64,000 nt of DNA from Paracoccus marcusii (GCF_028621715.1 NZ_CP117466.1:1622501-1686500), one strand, 5' to 3'. Positions 20,697 to 30,518 are shown, counted from the stretch's first letter. Made by a program: numbers and translations. The notes: generated by a model from the letters alone, not told the origin.

Positions 20697-21596
20697 TCAC
20701 AGGCTGCTGGCGACCTGACGCAGGCCGCGCGGGGTCACGCGCGGTTCGGTGGTCCGGATCAGCGATCCGGCGCCGTGTTCGGTGAACAGCTCCAGCAGGC
20801 AGGCGTTGGGCACGCGTCCGTCCAGGATCACCACCGCACGCACCCCGTCGTCCAACGCCTTCAGCGCGGTCTCGGTCTTGGGGATCATGCCGCCGGCGAT
20901 CTGGCCGTCGGCGATCATCGCGCGGACCTGGTCGGGATGCAGCTGCGTGACCACCTGGCCGGTCGCGTCCTTGACGCCCGCGACATCGGTCAAAAGCAGC
21001 AGGCGGTCGGCCTTGAGCGCGCCGGCGATGGCCCCCGCCGCGGTGTCGCCGTTGACGTTGAAGGTCTCGTTATCCTCCATGCCGGTGGCGACGGGGGCGA
21101 TGACCGGAATCATCCCGGCGGTATACAGGTCGCGAATGATCTGGACGTTCATCTCGACCGGGCGACCGACGAAACCCAGTTCCGGGTCGTCGGCCTCGCA
21201 CACCATCATGTCGTCGTCCTTGCCCGAGATGCCGACCGCGCGGCCGCCCGCGTCATTGATCGCCTGGACGATGCGCTTGTTCACCAGGCCGGACAGCACC
21301 ATCTCGACCACCTCGACGGTCTCCTTGGTGGTGACGCGCTTGCCGCGGACAAAGCGGCTCTCGATGCCAAGGCGACCCAGCAGGTCGTTGATCATCGGCC
21401 CGCCGCCATGGCAGACGACCGGGTTCATGCCGACCTGCTTCATCAGCACGACGTCGCGGGCGAATTCGGCCATCGCCTCGTCGTCGCCCATGGCGTTTCC
21501 GCCGAACTTGACCACGACGACCGCCCCGGAATAGCGCTGCAGATAGGGCAGGGCTTCGGATAGGGTGCGTGCGGTGGCGATCCAGTCACGGTTCAT
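20697..21596 (-). CDS. argB: acetylglutamate kinase
   Basis: ArgB phosphorylates N-acetylglutamate, the second step of arginine synthesis. The product of about 299 residues has the amino-acid-kinase motifs [37 protein letters not shown] and [11 protein letters not shown]. Two start codons are possible (21611 and 21596); the second is preferred because the first sits directly on the AAGG stretch. It is the last core gene of the rpmH-to-argB row, next to engB. Confidence 0.94.
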   Translation of the reverse strand: MNRDWIATARTLSEALPYLQRYSGAVVVVKFGGNAMGDDEAMAEFARDVVLMKQVGMNPVVCHGGGPMINDLLGRLGIESRFVRGKRVTTKETVEVVEMVLSGLVNKRIVQAINDAGGRAVGISGKDDDMMVCEADDPELGFVGRPVEMNVQIIRDLYTAGMIPVIAPVATGMEDNETFNVNGDTAAGAIAGALKADRLLLLTDVAGVKDATGQVVTQLHPDQVRAMIADGQIAGGMIPKTETALKALDDGVRAVVILDGRVPNACLLELFTEHGAGSLIRTTEPRVTPRGLRQVASSL

Positions 21597-21659
21597 GTTC
21601 TGTGTTCTCATCCTTGGGGCCCCGATCTGACGGGGCGGACCCTAGGACGCATGCGCCGA

Positions 21660-22310
21660 TCAGTCCAGCCCGGCGATGATCGCGCGCAGCGTGGCGATGC
21701 CCTGGTTCTTTTCGGAACTGGTGACGACCAGTTCCGGATAGGCCGCAGGGTGTTTCTGCAACGCCTCGCGCACCTGATCCAGGACCGGGGCTAGGGCGTT
21801 CGGGCCCAGCTTGTCGGTCTTGGTCATCACCACCTGGAACGGCACCGCGGACCGGTCCAGCAGGGTCATGATCTCGTGGTCGACATCCTTCACGCCATGG
21901 CGCGAATCGATCAGGCAGAACGCGCGGCGCAGGGTCTGACGCCCGGCCAGATAGGATTTCAGCACCGCTTGCCATTTCGCGACGACGGCGACGGGGGCCT
22001 TGGCAAAGCCATAGCCCGGAAGGTCGACCAGATAGGAGTGCTCGCCCAGGGCGAAATAGTTGATCTCTTGCGTGCGGCCCGGCGTGTTCGACGCGCGGGC
22101 CAGCCCCTTGCGGCCGGTCAACGCGTTGATCAGGCTGGACTTGCCCACGTTCGATCGGCCCGCAAAGCAGACTTCGGGACGATTCGGCGGCGGCAGGCCG
22201 TCCATGTGGACGACGCCCTTGACGAAATCGACCGGCCCCGCGAACAGCAGGCGAGCCTGCTCTGCCTTGGAGGCTTCGGGATCGGGGGCGGTGGGAAAGG
22301 CGACTTTCAT
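21660..22310 (-). CDS. engB: ribosome-biogenesis GTPase EngB/YsxC
   Basis: EngB is an essential GTPase needed for large-subunit assembly. The 216-residue product has the G1 motif GRSNVGKSSL, G2/G3 region NTPGRTQEIN and DLPGYGFA, and G4 MTKTDKL. ATG 22310 overlaps the stop of the MOSC-domain gene upstream (ATGA). The yidC-MOSC-engB-argB order is common in Rhodobacteraceae. Confidence 0.94.
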   Translation of the reverse strand: MKVAFPTAPDPEASKAEQARLLFAGPVDFVKGVVHMDGLPPPNRPEVCFAGRSNVGKSSLINALTGRKGLARASNTPGRTQEINYFALGEHSYLVDLPGYGFAKAPVAVVAKWQAVLKSYLAGRQTLRRAFCLIDSRHGVKDVDHEIMTLLDRSAVPFQVVMTKTDKLGPNALAPVLDQVREALQKHPAAYPELVVTSSEKNQGIATLRAIIAGLD

Positions 22311-23068
22311 GCGTAGACCTGATCTTGCAGGCGGACCGGACCGCCGGTGACAACCTCGGCGAAGATGCCGAAATCGGTGTGGCCGTAAAGCCGGTCCAGC
22401 GTCTGGACAATGTCGATGTCGCGCGTCCCGCTGTCGGTATCCGCGCTGGTGGCGTCGCAGCGGCCGACATGGTCGGTAACCCGCAGTTCTGCCGCGCCGA
22501 TGCGGATGGTGCGGCCGATCAGGTCGCGTTCCGCAAAGGGCGCCCAACCATCGACCCACAGGTTGCCGCGCCACCGATGCGTGGCGAAGGCCTGGCCGCA
22601 TTGGGCTTCCAGATGGGCAAGGCTGGACAGGGACAGGATGGACACAAGGGGCCGCTTCTGGTCGGTCCAGACGGCCGCACCATGCACCAGCCGGGTGGGG
22701 GCAGGGGCATCGGTCGGCCAAAGCGGGCGCAACCAGTCGATCAACTGCTGTCCCCGCGTGGCGGGGTCCAGCACCAGCGTGCCAGCCCGCGGATGGGACA
22801 GGTGCAGCATGCCGTCCCGCCACCCGCCAACGATGGCCTGCAGGTCGGCCGAGACGACGCCGCGCAGGAAGCAGGATTTGGGCAGCCAGCGATCCGGCTG
22901 CCCGTCGGTCTGGTGGGCCAAAGCGTGGCGTTCACCGGCCTCTGTCAGCACCGCCCATTCACGATCGCCGGGCAGGCGATGGCCGGCCTGCAGGGTGACC
23001 TGCTCCAGCCCCTCTCCGCCGACCGACTTGATCGGATGGCGGCGGATCAGGGCCAGATGCGCGGTCAC
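22307..23068 (-). CDS. MOSC-domain protein
   Basis: MOSC domains occur in molybdenum-cofactor sulfurases and the YiiM/mARC group and carry a conserved cysteine thought to hold sulfur. The 253-residue product begins VTAHLALIRRHPIKSVGGE, typical of the beta-barrel N-terminal domain, and contains the C-terminal VTDHVGRCDATSAD segment with the expected cysteine. GTG 23068 overlaps the yidC stop (GTGA), so both are co-translated. The substrate is unknown. Confidence 0.85.
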   Translation of the reverse strand: MTAHLALIRRHPIKSVGGEGLEQVTLQAGHRLPGDREWAVLTEAGERHALAHQTDGQPDRWLPKSCFLRGVVSADLQAIVGGWRDGMLHLSHPRAGTLVLDPATRGQQLIDWLRPLWPTDAPAPTRLVHGAAVWTDQKRPLVSILSLSSLAHLEAQCGQAFATHRWRGNLWVDGWAPFAERDLIGRTIRIGAAELRVTDHVGRCDATSADTDSGTRDIDIVQTLDRLYGHTDFGIFAEVVTGGPVRLQDQVYA

Positions 23069-24927
23069 TTTCCTGCGCCAGGCTTGTTGCCGGGACGCTT
23101 GCGCGTGGGCATCGACGACTTGATGTTGCCGAACAGGTCCGGACGGTGCCCGTGCATCGACATGATCGTGTACTGCTGCAGGATCGTGATCACGTTGTTG
23201 GTGATCCAGTACAGCACCAGACCCGAGGCGAAGCCGCCCAGCATGAACATGAAGATCCACGGCATCCAGGCAAAGATCATCTTCTGCGCGGCGTCCGTGG
23301 GGGCCGGGTTCAGACGCTGCTGCATCCACATGCTGATGCCCAGGGCGATCGCCAGCGCGGGCAGCGTGACCGAGTGCAGCAGCGTCCCCTGTGCCGGCAC
23401 GCCGTAGGGCAGCAGGCCATAGAGGTTCAGCAGGCTGGACGGGTCGGGCGCGGACAGATCCTGGATCCAGCCGAACCACGGCGCATGGCGCAGTTCGATG
23501 GTGACGAAGATCACCTTGTAGAGCGAGAAGAAGATCGGGATCTGCAGCAGGATCGGCAGGCAGCCCGCGGCCGGGTTCACCTTTTCCCGCTTATACAGCT
23601 CCATCACTTCCTTCTGGAACTTCATCCGGTCGTCGCCGGTGCGGTTCTTGATCTCCTCCATCTGCGGCTGCAGTTCCTTCATCTTCGCCATCGAGATATA
23701 GGACTTGCGGGCCAGCGGGAAGACCAGCGTCTTCAGCACGAAGGTTAGCGCGATGATCGCCCAGCCCATGTTGCCGATGATGCCGTGCAGCCAGTGCAGC
23801 AACTGGAAGATCGGCTTGGTCAGGAAGTAGAACCAGCCCCAGTCGATCGAATCGACGAAGCGCTGGATGCCGGGGGTCTCCTCATAGCCGCGGATGACCT
23901 CCCAGACCTTGGCGCCGGCGAACAGGTAGCTGTCCGCACTCAGCTGGGTGCCGGGCTCCACGGTCTGCATCGGGAAGCGGGCCTCGGTCTGATAGATGTC
24001 GGCGCCGTCGGCGTATTTCACGACCGCGGTGAAGGCCTGGCCAGGCGCGGGGGCCAGCGAGGACATCCAGTACTTGTCGGTGAAACCGATCCAGCCGTTA
24101 CCGGTGACGTTATAGACCTCGGCCCGGCCTTCGCGGTCGATCGGGTCCAGTTCGGCGACGTCGTCGTATTTCATCTCGACCAGGGTGCCGTCGACCATGC
24201 CGACCACGCCCTCGTGCAGGATGAAGTTGTTCTGGGTGTCGGGGCGGCCATGGCGCGCGATGATGCCGTAGGGCGCGGCCGAGAACGCGGCATCGCCGTT
24301 GTTCTGCAGGCTCTGGCCGACGGTGAACAGATAGTTGTCGTCCAGCGCGAAGGTCCGGCGGAAGATCTGGCCCGCGCCGTTGTCCCATGCCAGCGTCACC
24401 GGCTGACCGGGGGACAGCGTCTCGCCCGATTCCAGCGTCCAGACGGTCGCGGGGTTCGGAACCAGGCTTGCGTCCACGCCCGGACCGGGGGTCCAGCCAT
24501 AGACGGCGTAATAGGGTTTGTACTGGGCGCTGTCGACGGGGATGCTGTCATCGGCCGTCGCGCTGGACGGCGTCAGCAGTCGCACGTCCGGAGACCCCTC
24601 GTCGCGGGTTTCCTGATAGCGGGTCAGCAGAAGGTCGTCGATGCGACCGCCGGCCAGCGAGATGGACCCCGACAGCGCCGACGACTGGATCGCGACCCGA
24701 CCGGCGGGTTCTGCGGCATCCGGCTCGGCCGCCAGGTCGGCGGGGGCCGTCGTGGCCGCTTCCGTTCCGGGGGTGGCCAGCGGCTGGTCGCCCACGACCT
24801 GTTCCGTCAGCGGCTGCCCCGAGGGCTGGTCGGAGACGGGTTCGGGGGCGAAGACCGTATACCATACCAGGATCACCAGAAACGACAGGACCGTTGCCAG
24901 GATCAAATTGCGGTTGTTGTCTTCCAT
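23065..24927 (-). CDS. yidC: membrane protein insertase YidC
   Basis: YidC inserts membrane proteins with or without SecYEG. The 620-residue product has an N-terminal helix (NLILATVLSFLVILVWYTVF), a large periplasmic domain of about 300 residues and the conserved insertase core of five helices, including AAGCLPILLQIPIFFSLYKV. The C-terminus is basic (RKRPGNKPGAGK), as expected for ribosome contact. It lies in the rpmH-rnpA-yidD-yidC neighbourhood but is separated from it here by ttcA and an EAL gene. Confidence 0.96.
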   Translation of the reverse strand: MEDNNRNLILATVLSFLVILVWYTVFAPEPVSDQPSGQPLTEQVVGDQPLATPGTEAATTAPADLAAEPDAAEPAGRVAIQSSALSGSISLAGGRIDDLLLTRYQETRDEGSPDVRLLTPSSATADDSIPVDSAQYKPYYAVYGWTPGPGVDASLVPNPATVWTLESGETLSPGQPVTLAWDNGAGQIFRRTFALDDNYLFTVGQSLQNNGDAAFSAAPYGIIARHGRPDTQNNFILHEGVVGMVDGTLVEMKYDDVAELDPIDREGRAEVYNVTGNGWIGFTDKYWMSSLAPAPGQAFTAVVKYADGADIYQTEARFPMQTVEPGTQLSADSYLFAGAKVWEVIRGYEETPGIQRFVDSIDWGWFYFLTKPIFQLLHWLHGIIGNMGWAIIALTFVLKTLVFPLARKSYISMAKMKELQPQMEEIKNRTGDDRMKFQKEVMELYKREKVNPAAGCLPILLQIPIFFSLYKVIFVTIELRHAPWFGWIQDLSAPDPSSLLNLYGLLPYGVPAQGTLLHSVTLPALAIALGISMWMQQRLNPAPTDAAQKMIFAWMPWIFMFMLGGFASGLVLYWITNNVITILQQYTIMSMHGHRPDLFGNIKSSMPTRKRPGNKPGAGK

Positions 24928-25034
24928 TCCGTCACCACCGTCATCGCGTCAGTCTGGGCGGTTCAACAGAACGTACCCCCAAAGGTCAAGCGGATTTGCC
25001 ATTTGACGCAGGAATGCAAGGGAATTCGCCGAAA

Positions 25035-25063
25035 CGCCCCGCGCGTGCGACCGCGGGGCGCGG
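25035..25063 (-). terminator. terminator behind the EAL gene
   Basis: CGCCCCGCG (25035-25043) and CGCGGGGCG (25052-25060) form a perfect 9-bp stem; reading on the minus strand it follows the EAL stop and is followed by TTTC. It separates the EAL gene from yidC, implying yidC has its own promoter. Confidence 0.6.
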
Positions 25064-25079
25064 GTCCATGGGGCGGGTG

Positions 25080-26375
25080 TCAGCCGCGCAGGCCGATCGT
25101 GGGAAGGCGCGCCGCGGCGTCCGCGTGGCCGGCCAGGAAGTCCAGGCTTTTCGTCAGCGGCATGGGCCGGGCGATGGCATAGCCCTGGACTTCGTCGCAG
25201 CCCATGTGCGCCAGGAACGCATATTCCTCGCGGGTTTCAACCCCTTCGGCCAGGGCCGCGATGCCCAACCGCTCGGCCAGGGCCAGGATCGCCAGGATCA
25301 TCCGCTGCTGGCCGTTGTCGATGTCGCAGGCAGTGACAAAGCTGCGGTCGATCTTGATGCGGTTGATGCCGAACTGTCGGATCGCGTCCAAGCTGGCATA
25401 GCCAGTGCCGAAATCGTCCAGGTCGATCTGGCAGCCGGCCTCGGCCAGCTTGCGCAGGTTCTCGCGGGTCTCTCCGCTGCTGGTGACGGGACCGACGCTT
25501 TCCAGCACCTCGACCACCAAGCGGCGTGGAGAGATCTCGTGGCGATCCAGCTCCCACAGCAGGCAGTCGGCAAAACCGCGGTCCGACAGTTCGCAGTTCG
25601 AGATGTTGATCGACACGGTCGGCACGTCGAACCCGGCCTTGTCCCAGGTCTTCAGCGCGGCCATGGACTGCGCCAGCATGAACAGCGTCAGGGTATTGTG
25701 ATCGGCAGGCGACATATGCGGCAGGAACACCCCCGGGGCAAGGATGCCGCGGGTCGGGTGGTTCCAGCGGGCCAGCGCCTCGAACCCGGTGATCTGGCCG
25801 GAATTGCAGCACACCTGCGGCTGGAACCATGCCTCCATCTGCGCCGCGACCACCGCGTCGCTGACGGTCGCGATCAGGCCCGGCCCGGACAGGGCAGGGT
25901 CGTAGGGATAGAGACGCAGCTGGCCAAGGGCGCAATCCTCGACCAGGTTCATCCGCTGGCGGGCATTGTCGACCAGCGCGGTGATCGAGGGCAGGTCGGG
26001 GGTCGTGGCGTGGATCAGGACGCCGGTCATCACCGGGGTGACCTGCTGGCCCGACAGGGCGACGGGCGTCTGTCCCTGCTGGTGCAGTCTGCGCGCGACC
26101 TGCAGCGCGTCGCGGTCGGTCCGGTCGCGCAGCACGAAGGCGAACAGGCCGGGCGCCAGCACCTGCACCGGATCATAGGGACGCACCGCGCCACCCAGGG
26201 TCATCGACAGCTGCACCATCAGGTGCCCCATCGCGGCCTTGTCCAAGATGTTGCCCAGGGCTTCGGTGTTCTCCAGCCGCATCAGCAGCAGGCTGCGGGA
26301 CAGGTCCTGACCCCGCTTGGCGCCGCCAAGCAGCCTGCGGAGGGGCGAGAACAAGCGGTTCGCATTCTTTGACAT
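25080..26375 (-). CDS. EAL-domain cyclic-di-GMP phosphodiesterase with degenerate GGDEF half
   Basis: EAL domains hydrolyse c-di-GMP and shift cells from biofilm to motility. In this 431-residue protein residues about 185-425 form a complete EAL domain: FEALARW, SINISNCEL, VVEVLES, IDLDDFGTGYASL, INRIKIDRSFV, ALAEGVET and VQGYAIARPMP, so all metal and catalytic positions appear intact. Residues about 25-170 resemble a GGDEF fold without a GGDEF motif. No membrane segment or sensor domain is visible, so it should be cytoplasmic. It lies between ttcA and yidC, bounded by a terminator. Confidence 0.88.
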   Translation of the reverse strand: MSKNANRLFSPLRRLLGGAKRGQDLSRSLLLMRLENTEALGNILDKAAMGHLMVQLSMTLGGAVRPYDPVQVLAPGLFAFVLRDRTDRDALQVARRLHQQGQTPVALSGQQVTPVMTGVLIHATTPDLPSITALVDNARQRMNLVEDCALGQLRLYPYDPALSGPGLIATVSDAVVAAQMEAWFQPQVCCNSGQITGFEALARWNHPTRGILAPGVFLPHMSPADHNTLTLFMLAQSMAALKTWDKAGFDVPTVSINISNCELSDRGFADCLLWELDRHEISPRRLVVEVLESVGPVTSSGETRENLRKLAEAGCQIDLDDFGTGYASLDAIRQFGINRIKIDRSFVTACDIDNGQQRMILAILALAERLGIAALAEGVETREEYAFLAHMGCDEVQGYAIARPMPLTKSLDFLAGHADAAARLPTIGLRG

Positions 26376-26433
26376 ACCGGACCTTTCACGGAATCACCGG
26401 GGTCAGGAATAGATCAAATTGCTTGTCGTACCG

Positions 26434-27321
26434 TTAATGTTCCCCGGCCAGATCGCGCAGGATCGGCGGAAGGGCGGGCTTATCACCCTGTTCGGGCGGG
26501 AAAATCGCGGAAAAATCGAATAGTTCAGTATCCAGCAGGTGCGACGGCCGGACATTCATCAGCGACCGGAACATCACCTGCCGTCGTCCGGGCGTCCGCG
26601 CCTCCCATTCGTCCAGCATGCGTTTCACCTGGACGCGCTGCAGCCCTTCCTGGCTTCCGCACAGATCGCAGGGGATGATGGGATAGTTCATCGCCCGCGA
26701 AAAGCGGTCGCAATCGTCCTCGGCCACATAGGCTAGCGGGCGCAGGACGGTCAGGTCGCCATCCTCGTTCAACAGCTTCGGCGGCATGGTGGCCAGGCGG
26801 CCGCCATGGAACAGGTTCATGAAGAACGTCTCCAGCATGTCGTCGCGGTGATGGCCCAGCACGACGGCGGAACAGCCCTCCTCGCGCGCGATGCGGTACA
26901 GGTTGCCGCGGCGCAGACGCGAACACAGCGCGCAATAGGTGCGGCCGGCCGGGACCTTCTCCTTCACGATGGAATAGGTGTCCTGGTATTCGATCCGGTG
27001 CGGCACGCCGCGCGCCTTGAGGAACTCGGGCAGCACCGTGGCCGGAAAGTTGGGCTGTCCCTGGTCAAGGTTGCAGGCCAACAGCTCGACCGGCAGCAGC
27101 CCGCGCCACTGCAGCTCGTGCAGGATCGCCAGCAGGGTATAACTGTCCTTGCCGCCCGACAGGCACACCAGCCAGCGGTCGCCGGGGCGGACCATCGCGT
27201 AATCCTCGATCGCGGCGCGGGTCTCGCGGACCAGCCGCTTGCGCAGCTTGCGGAACTCGGTCCCCTGGGGGGCGCCCGCGAACAGGGGGTGGATCTCGGT
27301 TGTGTCAGCGTCGTCCAGCAT
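26434..27321 (-). CDS. ttcA: tRNA 2-thiocytidine synthetase TtcA
   Basis: TtcA puts sulfur on C32 of certain tRNAs using ATP and an iron-sulfur cluster. The 295-residue product has the PP-loop SGGKDS, the cysteine pair in [11 protein letters not shown] and a further CxxC in [12 protein letters not shown] 27321 gives the usual length and overlaps the end of yidD by 17 bases; ATG 27336 is an alternative. The relation to the rpmH-yidD genes seems to be co-transcription rather than shared function. Confidence 0.92.
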   Translation of the reverse strand: MLDDADTTEIHPLFAGAPQGTEFRKLRKRLVRETRAAIEDYAMVRPGDRWLVCLSGGKDSYTLLAILHELQWRGLLPVELLACNLDQGQPNFPATVLPEFLKARGVPHRIEYQDTYSIVKEKVPAGRTYCALCSRLRRGNLYRIAREEGCSAVVLGHHRDDMLETFFMNLFHGGRLATMPPKLLNEDGDLTVLRPLAYVAEDDCDRFSRAMNYPIIPCDLCGSQEGLQRVQVKRMLDEWEARTPGRRQVMFRSLMNVRPSHLLDTELFDFSAIFPPEQGDKPALPPILRDLAGEH

Positions 27322-27568
27322 CGCGGGCCCTTTCATGGTCGGGATCGGCGCCGGGCACCGGATCATAGCCGTGCCCGCCCCAGGGATGACAGCGCCCGAT
27401 GCGCCGCAGGGCCAGCCAGCTGCCGCGCAGGGCGCCGTGGCGGGCCAGCGCATCCAGTGCATAGGCCGAACAGGTCGGCTGGAACCGGCAGCCATGCCCG
27501 ACCCAAGGAGAGGCCAGCAGCCGATAGCCGCGCACCGGCAGCGCGACAAGGCGCGCCAGCGGGCTCAT
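27305..27568 (-). CDS. yidD: membrane protein insertion efficiency factor YidD
   Basis: YidD is a small membrane-associated protein that helps YidC-dependent insertion. The 87-residue product has the family signature [16 protein letters not shown] and [16 protein letters not shown] 27568 overlaps the rnpA stop (ATGA); the open frame upstream is out of register with a normal start. The rpmH-rnpA-yidD order is highly conserved. Confidence 0.93.
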   Translation of the reverse strand: MSPLARLVALPVRGYRLLASPWVGHGCRFQPTCSAYALDALARHGALRGSWLALRRIGRCHPWGGHGYDPVPGADPDHERARDAGRR

Positions 27569-27957
27569 GCGTGGATCTTGGCCATGGCGCGCGCGAAATC
27601 GCCCTGCAGATCGGCAAAGGGCCGGGCGATGGTCGCTTCGGGGCGTCCGACCAGGACATAGTCCCATCCGGCCTGGCCCAGATCGCCCAGCCCAAGGCGG
27701 GCGACCTCGCGCAGGCGCCGCTTGGCGCGATTGCGGGCCACGGCATTGCCGATCTTCTTGGAGCAGGTGAAACCGATCCGTGCCGGGCCGTCATCATCCC
27801 GCCTGCGGGCCTGCAGCAGGAAGCCCGGCATTCCCTGACGGCGCGCACGGGCGGCGGCCAGGAAATCGGCGCGTTTCTGCAGGACGGGCGGCATGCGAAA
27901 TGCCGCCGTGCCGACATCCCTTGGCTGAACTTCAGCAGGATGGGGCAGAGGCGGCAT
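27565..27957 (-). CDS. rnpA: ribonuclease P protein component
   Basis: RnpA is the protein subunit of RNase P, which trims tRNA 5' ends. The product of about 130 residues contains the signature KKIGNAVARNRAKRRLRE. The start is uncertain: ATG 27957 (MPPLPHPAEV) is chosen, but a shorter start at MPPVLQKR would also fit. It lies 50 bases downstream of rpmH and overlaps yidD by four bases. Confidence 0.92.
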   Translation of the reverse strand: MPPLPHPAEVQPRDVGTAAFRMPPVLQKRADFLAAARARRQGMPGFLLQARRRDDDGPARIGFTCSKKIGNAVARNRAKRRLREVARLGLGDLGQAGWDYVLVGRPEATIARPFADLQGDFARAMAKIHA

Positions 27958-28007
27958 GTCGAAAGCCTTTACGTGGCGGTCGTGACCGCCGGCAGGATCA
28001 CGAATGA

Positions 28008-28142
28008 TCAGGCCGACAGACGCTTGCGGCCCTTGGCGCGGCGGCGGTTCAGCACCAGACGGCCGCCTTTGGTGGCCATGCGGGCGCGGAAGCCGTGACG
28101 GCGCGCACGAACGAGGTTCGACGGTTGGAAGGTGCGCTTCAT
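28008..28142 (-). CDS. rpmH: 50S ribosomal protein L34
   Basis: L34 is a very small basic large-subunit protein. The 44-residue product [18 protein letters not shown] ... GRKRLSA matches the family from end to end. A GGAG stretch precedes the ATG, and a good promoter lies about 100 bases upstream. It leads the rpmH-rnpA-yidD-ttcA unit. Confidence 0.97.
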   Translation of the reverse strand: MKRTFQPSNLVRARRHGFRARMATKGGRLVLNRRRAKGRKRLSA

Positions 28143-28237
28143 GATCAGTCTCCGGGTCGGTTCTTGCGGGGCGGATCGGGACGGGGCAGATTGCAGAAGA
28201 CTGCCCTGCACCACGACGCCGGTTGTTCGAAGCCCGC

Positions 28238-28266
28238 TGGATAGTGGACCCGCACGCCCACGTCAA
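28238..28266 (-). promoter_or_regulatory. candidate promoter of rpmH-rnpA
   Basis: On the minus strand TTGACG (28266-28261) and TATCCA (28243-28238) are 17 bases apart, about 95 bases ahead of rpmH. Strong -35 match; it is where a housekeeping promoter for this unit is expected. Confidence 0.55.
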
Positions 28267-28392
28267 CCATCCAAACCGGTAAATCACGGGCCAATCGGTC
28301 CGGGAACCGGGTCAAGATCACATTCGTTTGATGTGCAAACCCGCAATCGCTTGGCTGACAAGTCCGGCCCGCGACACCATAACCCGGACACG

Positions 28393-29814
28393 ATGCGACT
28401 GAACACGATCTCTGGCCGATTCGCCGCGCTGACAACCATGTTCGTCATCCTGGCAGAGCTGTTCATCCTGCTGCCATCCTTGGCGGGCTTCCGGCTGGAC
28501 TATCTGGAGAGCCGGCTGGAAAGGGCGCAGATCGCCAGTCTGGCCCTGCTGGCCACCGACGAATCGATCGCTCTGGATCTGGAGGCCGAGCTGCTGCAGA
28601 CGGCCGGCGTCTTCAACGTCGTGCTGCGGCGCAACGACGTGCGCCAGTTGGTCCTGTCGTCGCCCATCCCGGGCCCGATCGCCGCGACGTATGATCTGCG
28701 GTCCGAAGGCGTGCTGCACACGATCGGCGATTCGCTGCGGGCGCTGGCCGACCGACAGAATCGTGTGATCCGCGTCATCGGCGCACCGGTGAATCAGGCG
28801 GGCCAGCTGATCGAGATCACCATGGAGACCGCGCCCCTGCGTCAGGCGATGATCGACTACGGCCTGCGCCTGCTGGCGGTATCGGCCGCGTTCTCGATCC
28901 TGACGGCGGTCCTGCTGTTCACAGCCGCGCAACGGATGATCCTGGTGCCGATCCGCCGCGTGATCACCCACATGTCCGCCTATGCCAGCGCGCCCGAGGA
29001 CAGCCGCCACATCATCATCCCCGACGCGCGCCTGGCGGAACTCCGCGAGGCCGAGACCGCCCTGCAGTCGATGCAGCAGACCGTGACGTCCTCCCTCAAG
29101 CAGAAGGAGCGGATGGCACAGCTGGGCCAGGCGATCGCAAAGATCAGCCACGACCTGCGCAACATCCTGACCACGGCGCAAATCTTTGCCGACCGTCTGG
29201 AGGACAGCGCCGACCCCAAGGTGCGCCGAGCCGCGCCCAAGCTGGTCAATTCGATCACCCGCGCCGTGAACCTGTGCGAGACGACGCTGGCCTTCGGCAA
29301 GGCCGAGGAGCCTGCGCCGACGCTGTCACGCTTCAACCTGGCGCAGCTGGCTGCCGAGGTGATCGAGGCCGAGACCCTGGCAGGAGAGGCGGCAGGGCGG
29401 GTCGAGTTCCTGACCGACATTCCCCCCAGCCTGGTGATCCGCGCCGATCGCGATCAGCTGTACCGCGTGCTGGCCAACCTGGCCCGCAATGCCCGCCAGG
29501 CGATCGAGGCGACCGGCGGCCCCGGCACGGTCGAGATCGGCGCCGGCGAGGCAGAGAGCGATTGGTGGATCAAGGTCTGCGATTCGGGACCGGGCCTGCC
29601 GGACAAGGCGCGCGAGTACCTGTTCAAGCCTTTCACGGGCAGCACGCGCCGCGGCGGCACGGGCCTGGGTCTGACGATCGCGGCCGATCTGGTGCGTGGG
29701 CACGGGGGCCGGCTGATCCTGCTGCGCAGCGATGCCGAGGGCAGCCAGTTCTGCATCCACATCCCCCGCGGGATGGCCGATCTGTCGGCCCGCGCCGACG
29801 CCGCGGCGCGCTGA
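28393..29814 (+). CDS. membrane-bound sensor histidine kinase
   Basis: This 473-residue protein is a two-component sensor. An N-terminal helix (FAALTTMFVILAELFILLPSLA) and a second helix near residues 155-180 flank a periplasmic domain of about 120 residues. A HAMP-like linker follows, then the H-box KISHDLRN and the ATPase domain with N-box NLARNARQA, G1 DSGPGLP and G2 GGTGLGLTIA. No response regulator is adjacent, so it is an orphan kinase whose signal is unknown. ATG 28393 is chosen; the frame is open 87 codons upstream through the rpmH promoter region. It borders tRNA-Arg and the island. Confidence 0.88.
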   Translation: MRLNTISGRFAALTTMFVILAELFILLPSLAGFRLDYLESRLERAQIASLALLATDESIALDLEAELLQTAGVFNVVLRRNDVRQLVLSSPIPGPIAATYDLRSEGVLHTIGDSLRALADRQNRVIRVIGAPVNQAGQLIEITMETAPLRQAMIDYGLRLLAVSAAFSILTAVLLFTAAQRMILVPIRRVITHMSAYASAPEDSRHIIIPDARLAELREAETALQSMQQTVTSSLKQKERMAQLGQAIAKISHDLRNILTTAQIFADRLEDSADPKVRRAAPKLVNSITRAVNLCETTLAFGKAEEPAPTLSRFNLAQLAAEVIEAETLAGEAAGRVEFLTDIPPSLVIRADRDQLYRVLANLARNARQAIEATGGPGTVEIGAGEAESDWWIKVCDSGPGLPDKAREYLFKPFTGSTRRGGTGLGLTIAADLVRGHGGRLILLRSDAEGSQFCIHIPRGMADLSARADAAAR

Positions 29815-29858
29815 AGGACGATTTGCCAAAAAGGAGTCATCTTTTTGTCTTTTCGCCC

Positions 29859-29887
29859 TTGCATCCCCCCGGCGTGGTCGCTAATTC
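29859..29887 (+). promoter_or_regulatory. candidate promoter of tRNA-Arg
   Basis: TTGCAT at 29859-29864 and TAATTC at 29882-29887 are 17 bases apart, and the tRNA begins 13 bases after the -10 box, the distance expected for a tRNA promoter. Confidence 0.5.
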
Positions 29888-29899
29888 CCACCGCATGTT

Positions 29900-29976
29900 G
29901 CACCCGTAGCTCAGCTGGATAGAGCACCAGACTACGAATCTGGGGGTCGGGCGTTCGAATCGCTCCGGGTGCACCA
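29900..29976 (+). tRNA. tRNA-Arg (anticodon ACG)
   Basis: The 77-base sequence folds as a full cloverleaf: acceptor GCACCCG with CGGGTGC, D arm GCTC/GAGC, anticodon stem CCAGA/TCTGG around loop CTACGAA, and T loop TTCGAAT. The anticodon ACG reads arginine CGN codons, and CCA is encoded. A T-rich stretch follows. tRNA genes like this are frequent integration sites, and an accessory island starts directly behind it, but no second copy of its 3' end was found. Confidence 0.97.
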
Positions 29977-30518
29977 TTTTTCCTTTTTTGTGAACACCAT
30001 GCAAAATTGCCGTTTCTGTTACGGCTTTGCCTTTTTGGTGGTACAATATCTCCGCCCGCTCTTTCCTGTTCCGCCAGTGGCAAACCCATCGCTGCTTTTC
30101 GCTTTGGATGACCTCATGTCATCCGAAGGGCAAAGCAGGGTGCGCGCAGCCCAACCTGCGGCCGTACGGTGATCTGACACACGGGGCCCAAGTGGTGAAA
30201 TTGGGAGGGATCCGCGCGCCCCGCGCGTGGGAGGAACCGGATTTCTCCGTGGAGGCTGACGCGCAGCGGCACCAGAGCCCGTGTTCGGATCGCCGGCCGG
30301 ATGGCAGGCGGAAAAATGAAATGAAAGATCGTCAGCTGTGCCAGAGCGAAGCGGAGGCGCGGCTGTCTCCTGGATCAGCGATCGCGGTGCCCGCGATCAC
30401 CATATACCTGAAAAGCAGCCTCTCGACTGCTAGGTAGTATCGACACAAAGAGTCCTTTGCGGTCATTGACCTCGCGCGGCGGCTATGCCTGATATGCCTG
30501 TAAGTTCGAGGTGGAGAC
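29977..30518. other. gene-free stretch at the start of the island
   Basis: These 542 bases hold no convincing gene. A weak GCCGT/ACGGC hairpin followed by T-rich sequence (30009-30035) could end tRNA-Arg transcription, and a TACAAT box at 30042-30047 is promoter-like. A GC-rich inverted stretch lies near 30208-30230. The composition is mixed, and the last 100 bases lead into a lipoprotein gene with a good ribosome-binding site. Confidence 0.6.
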
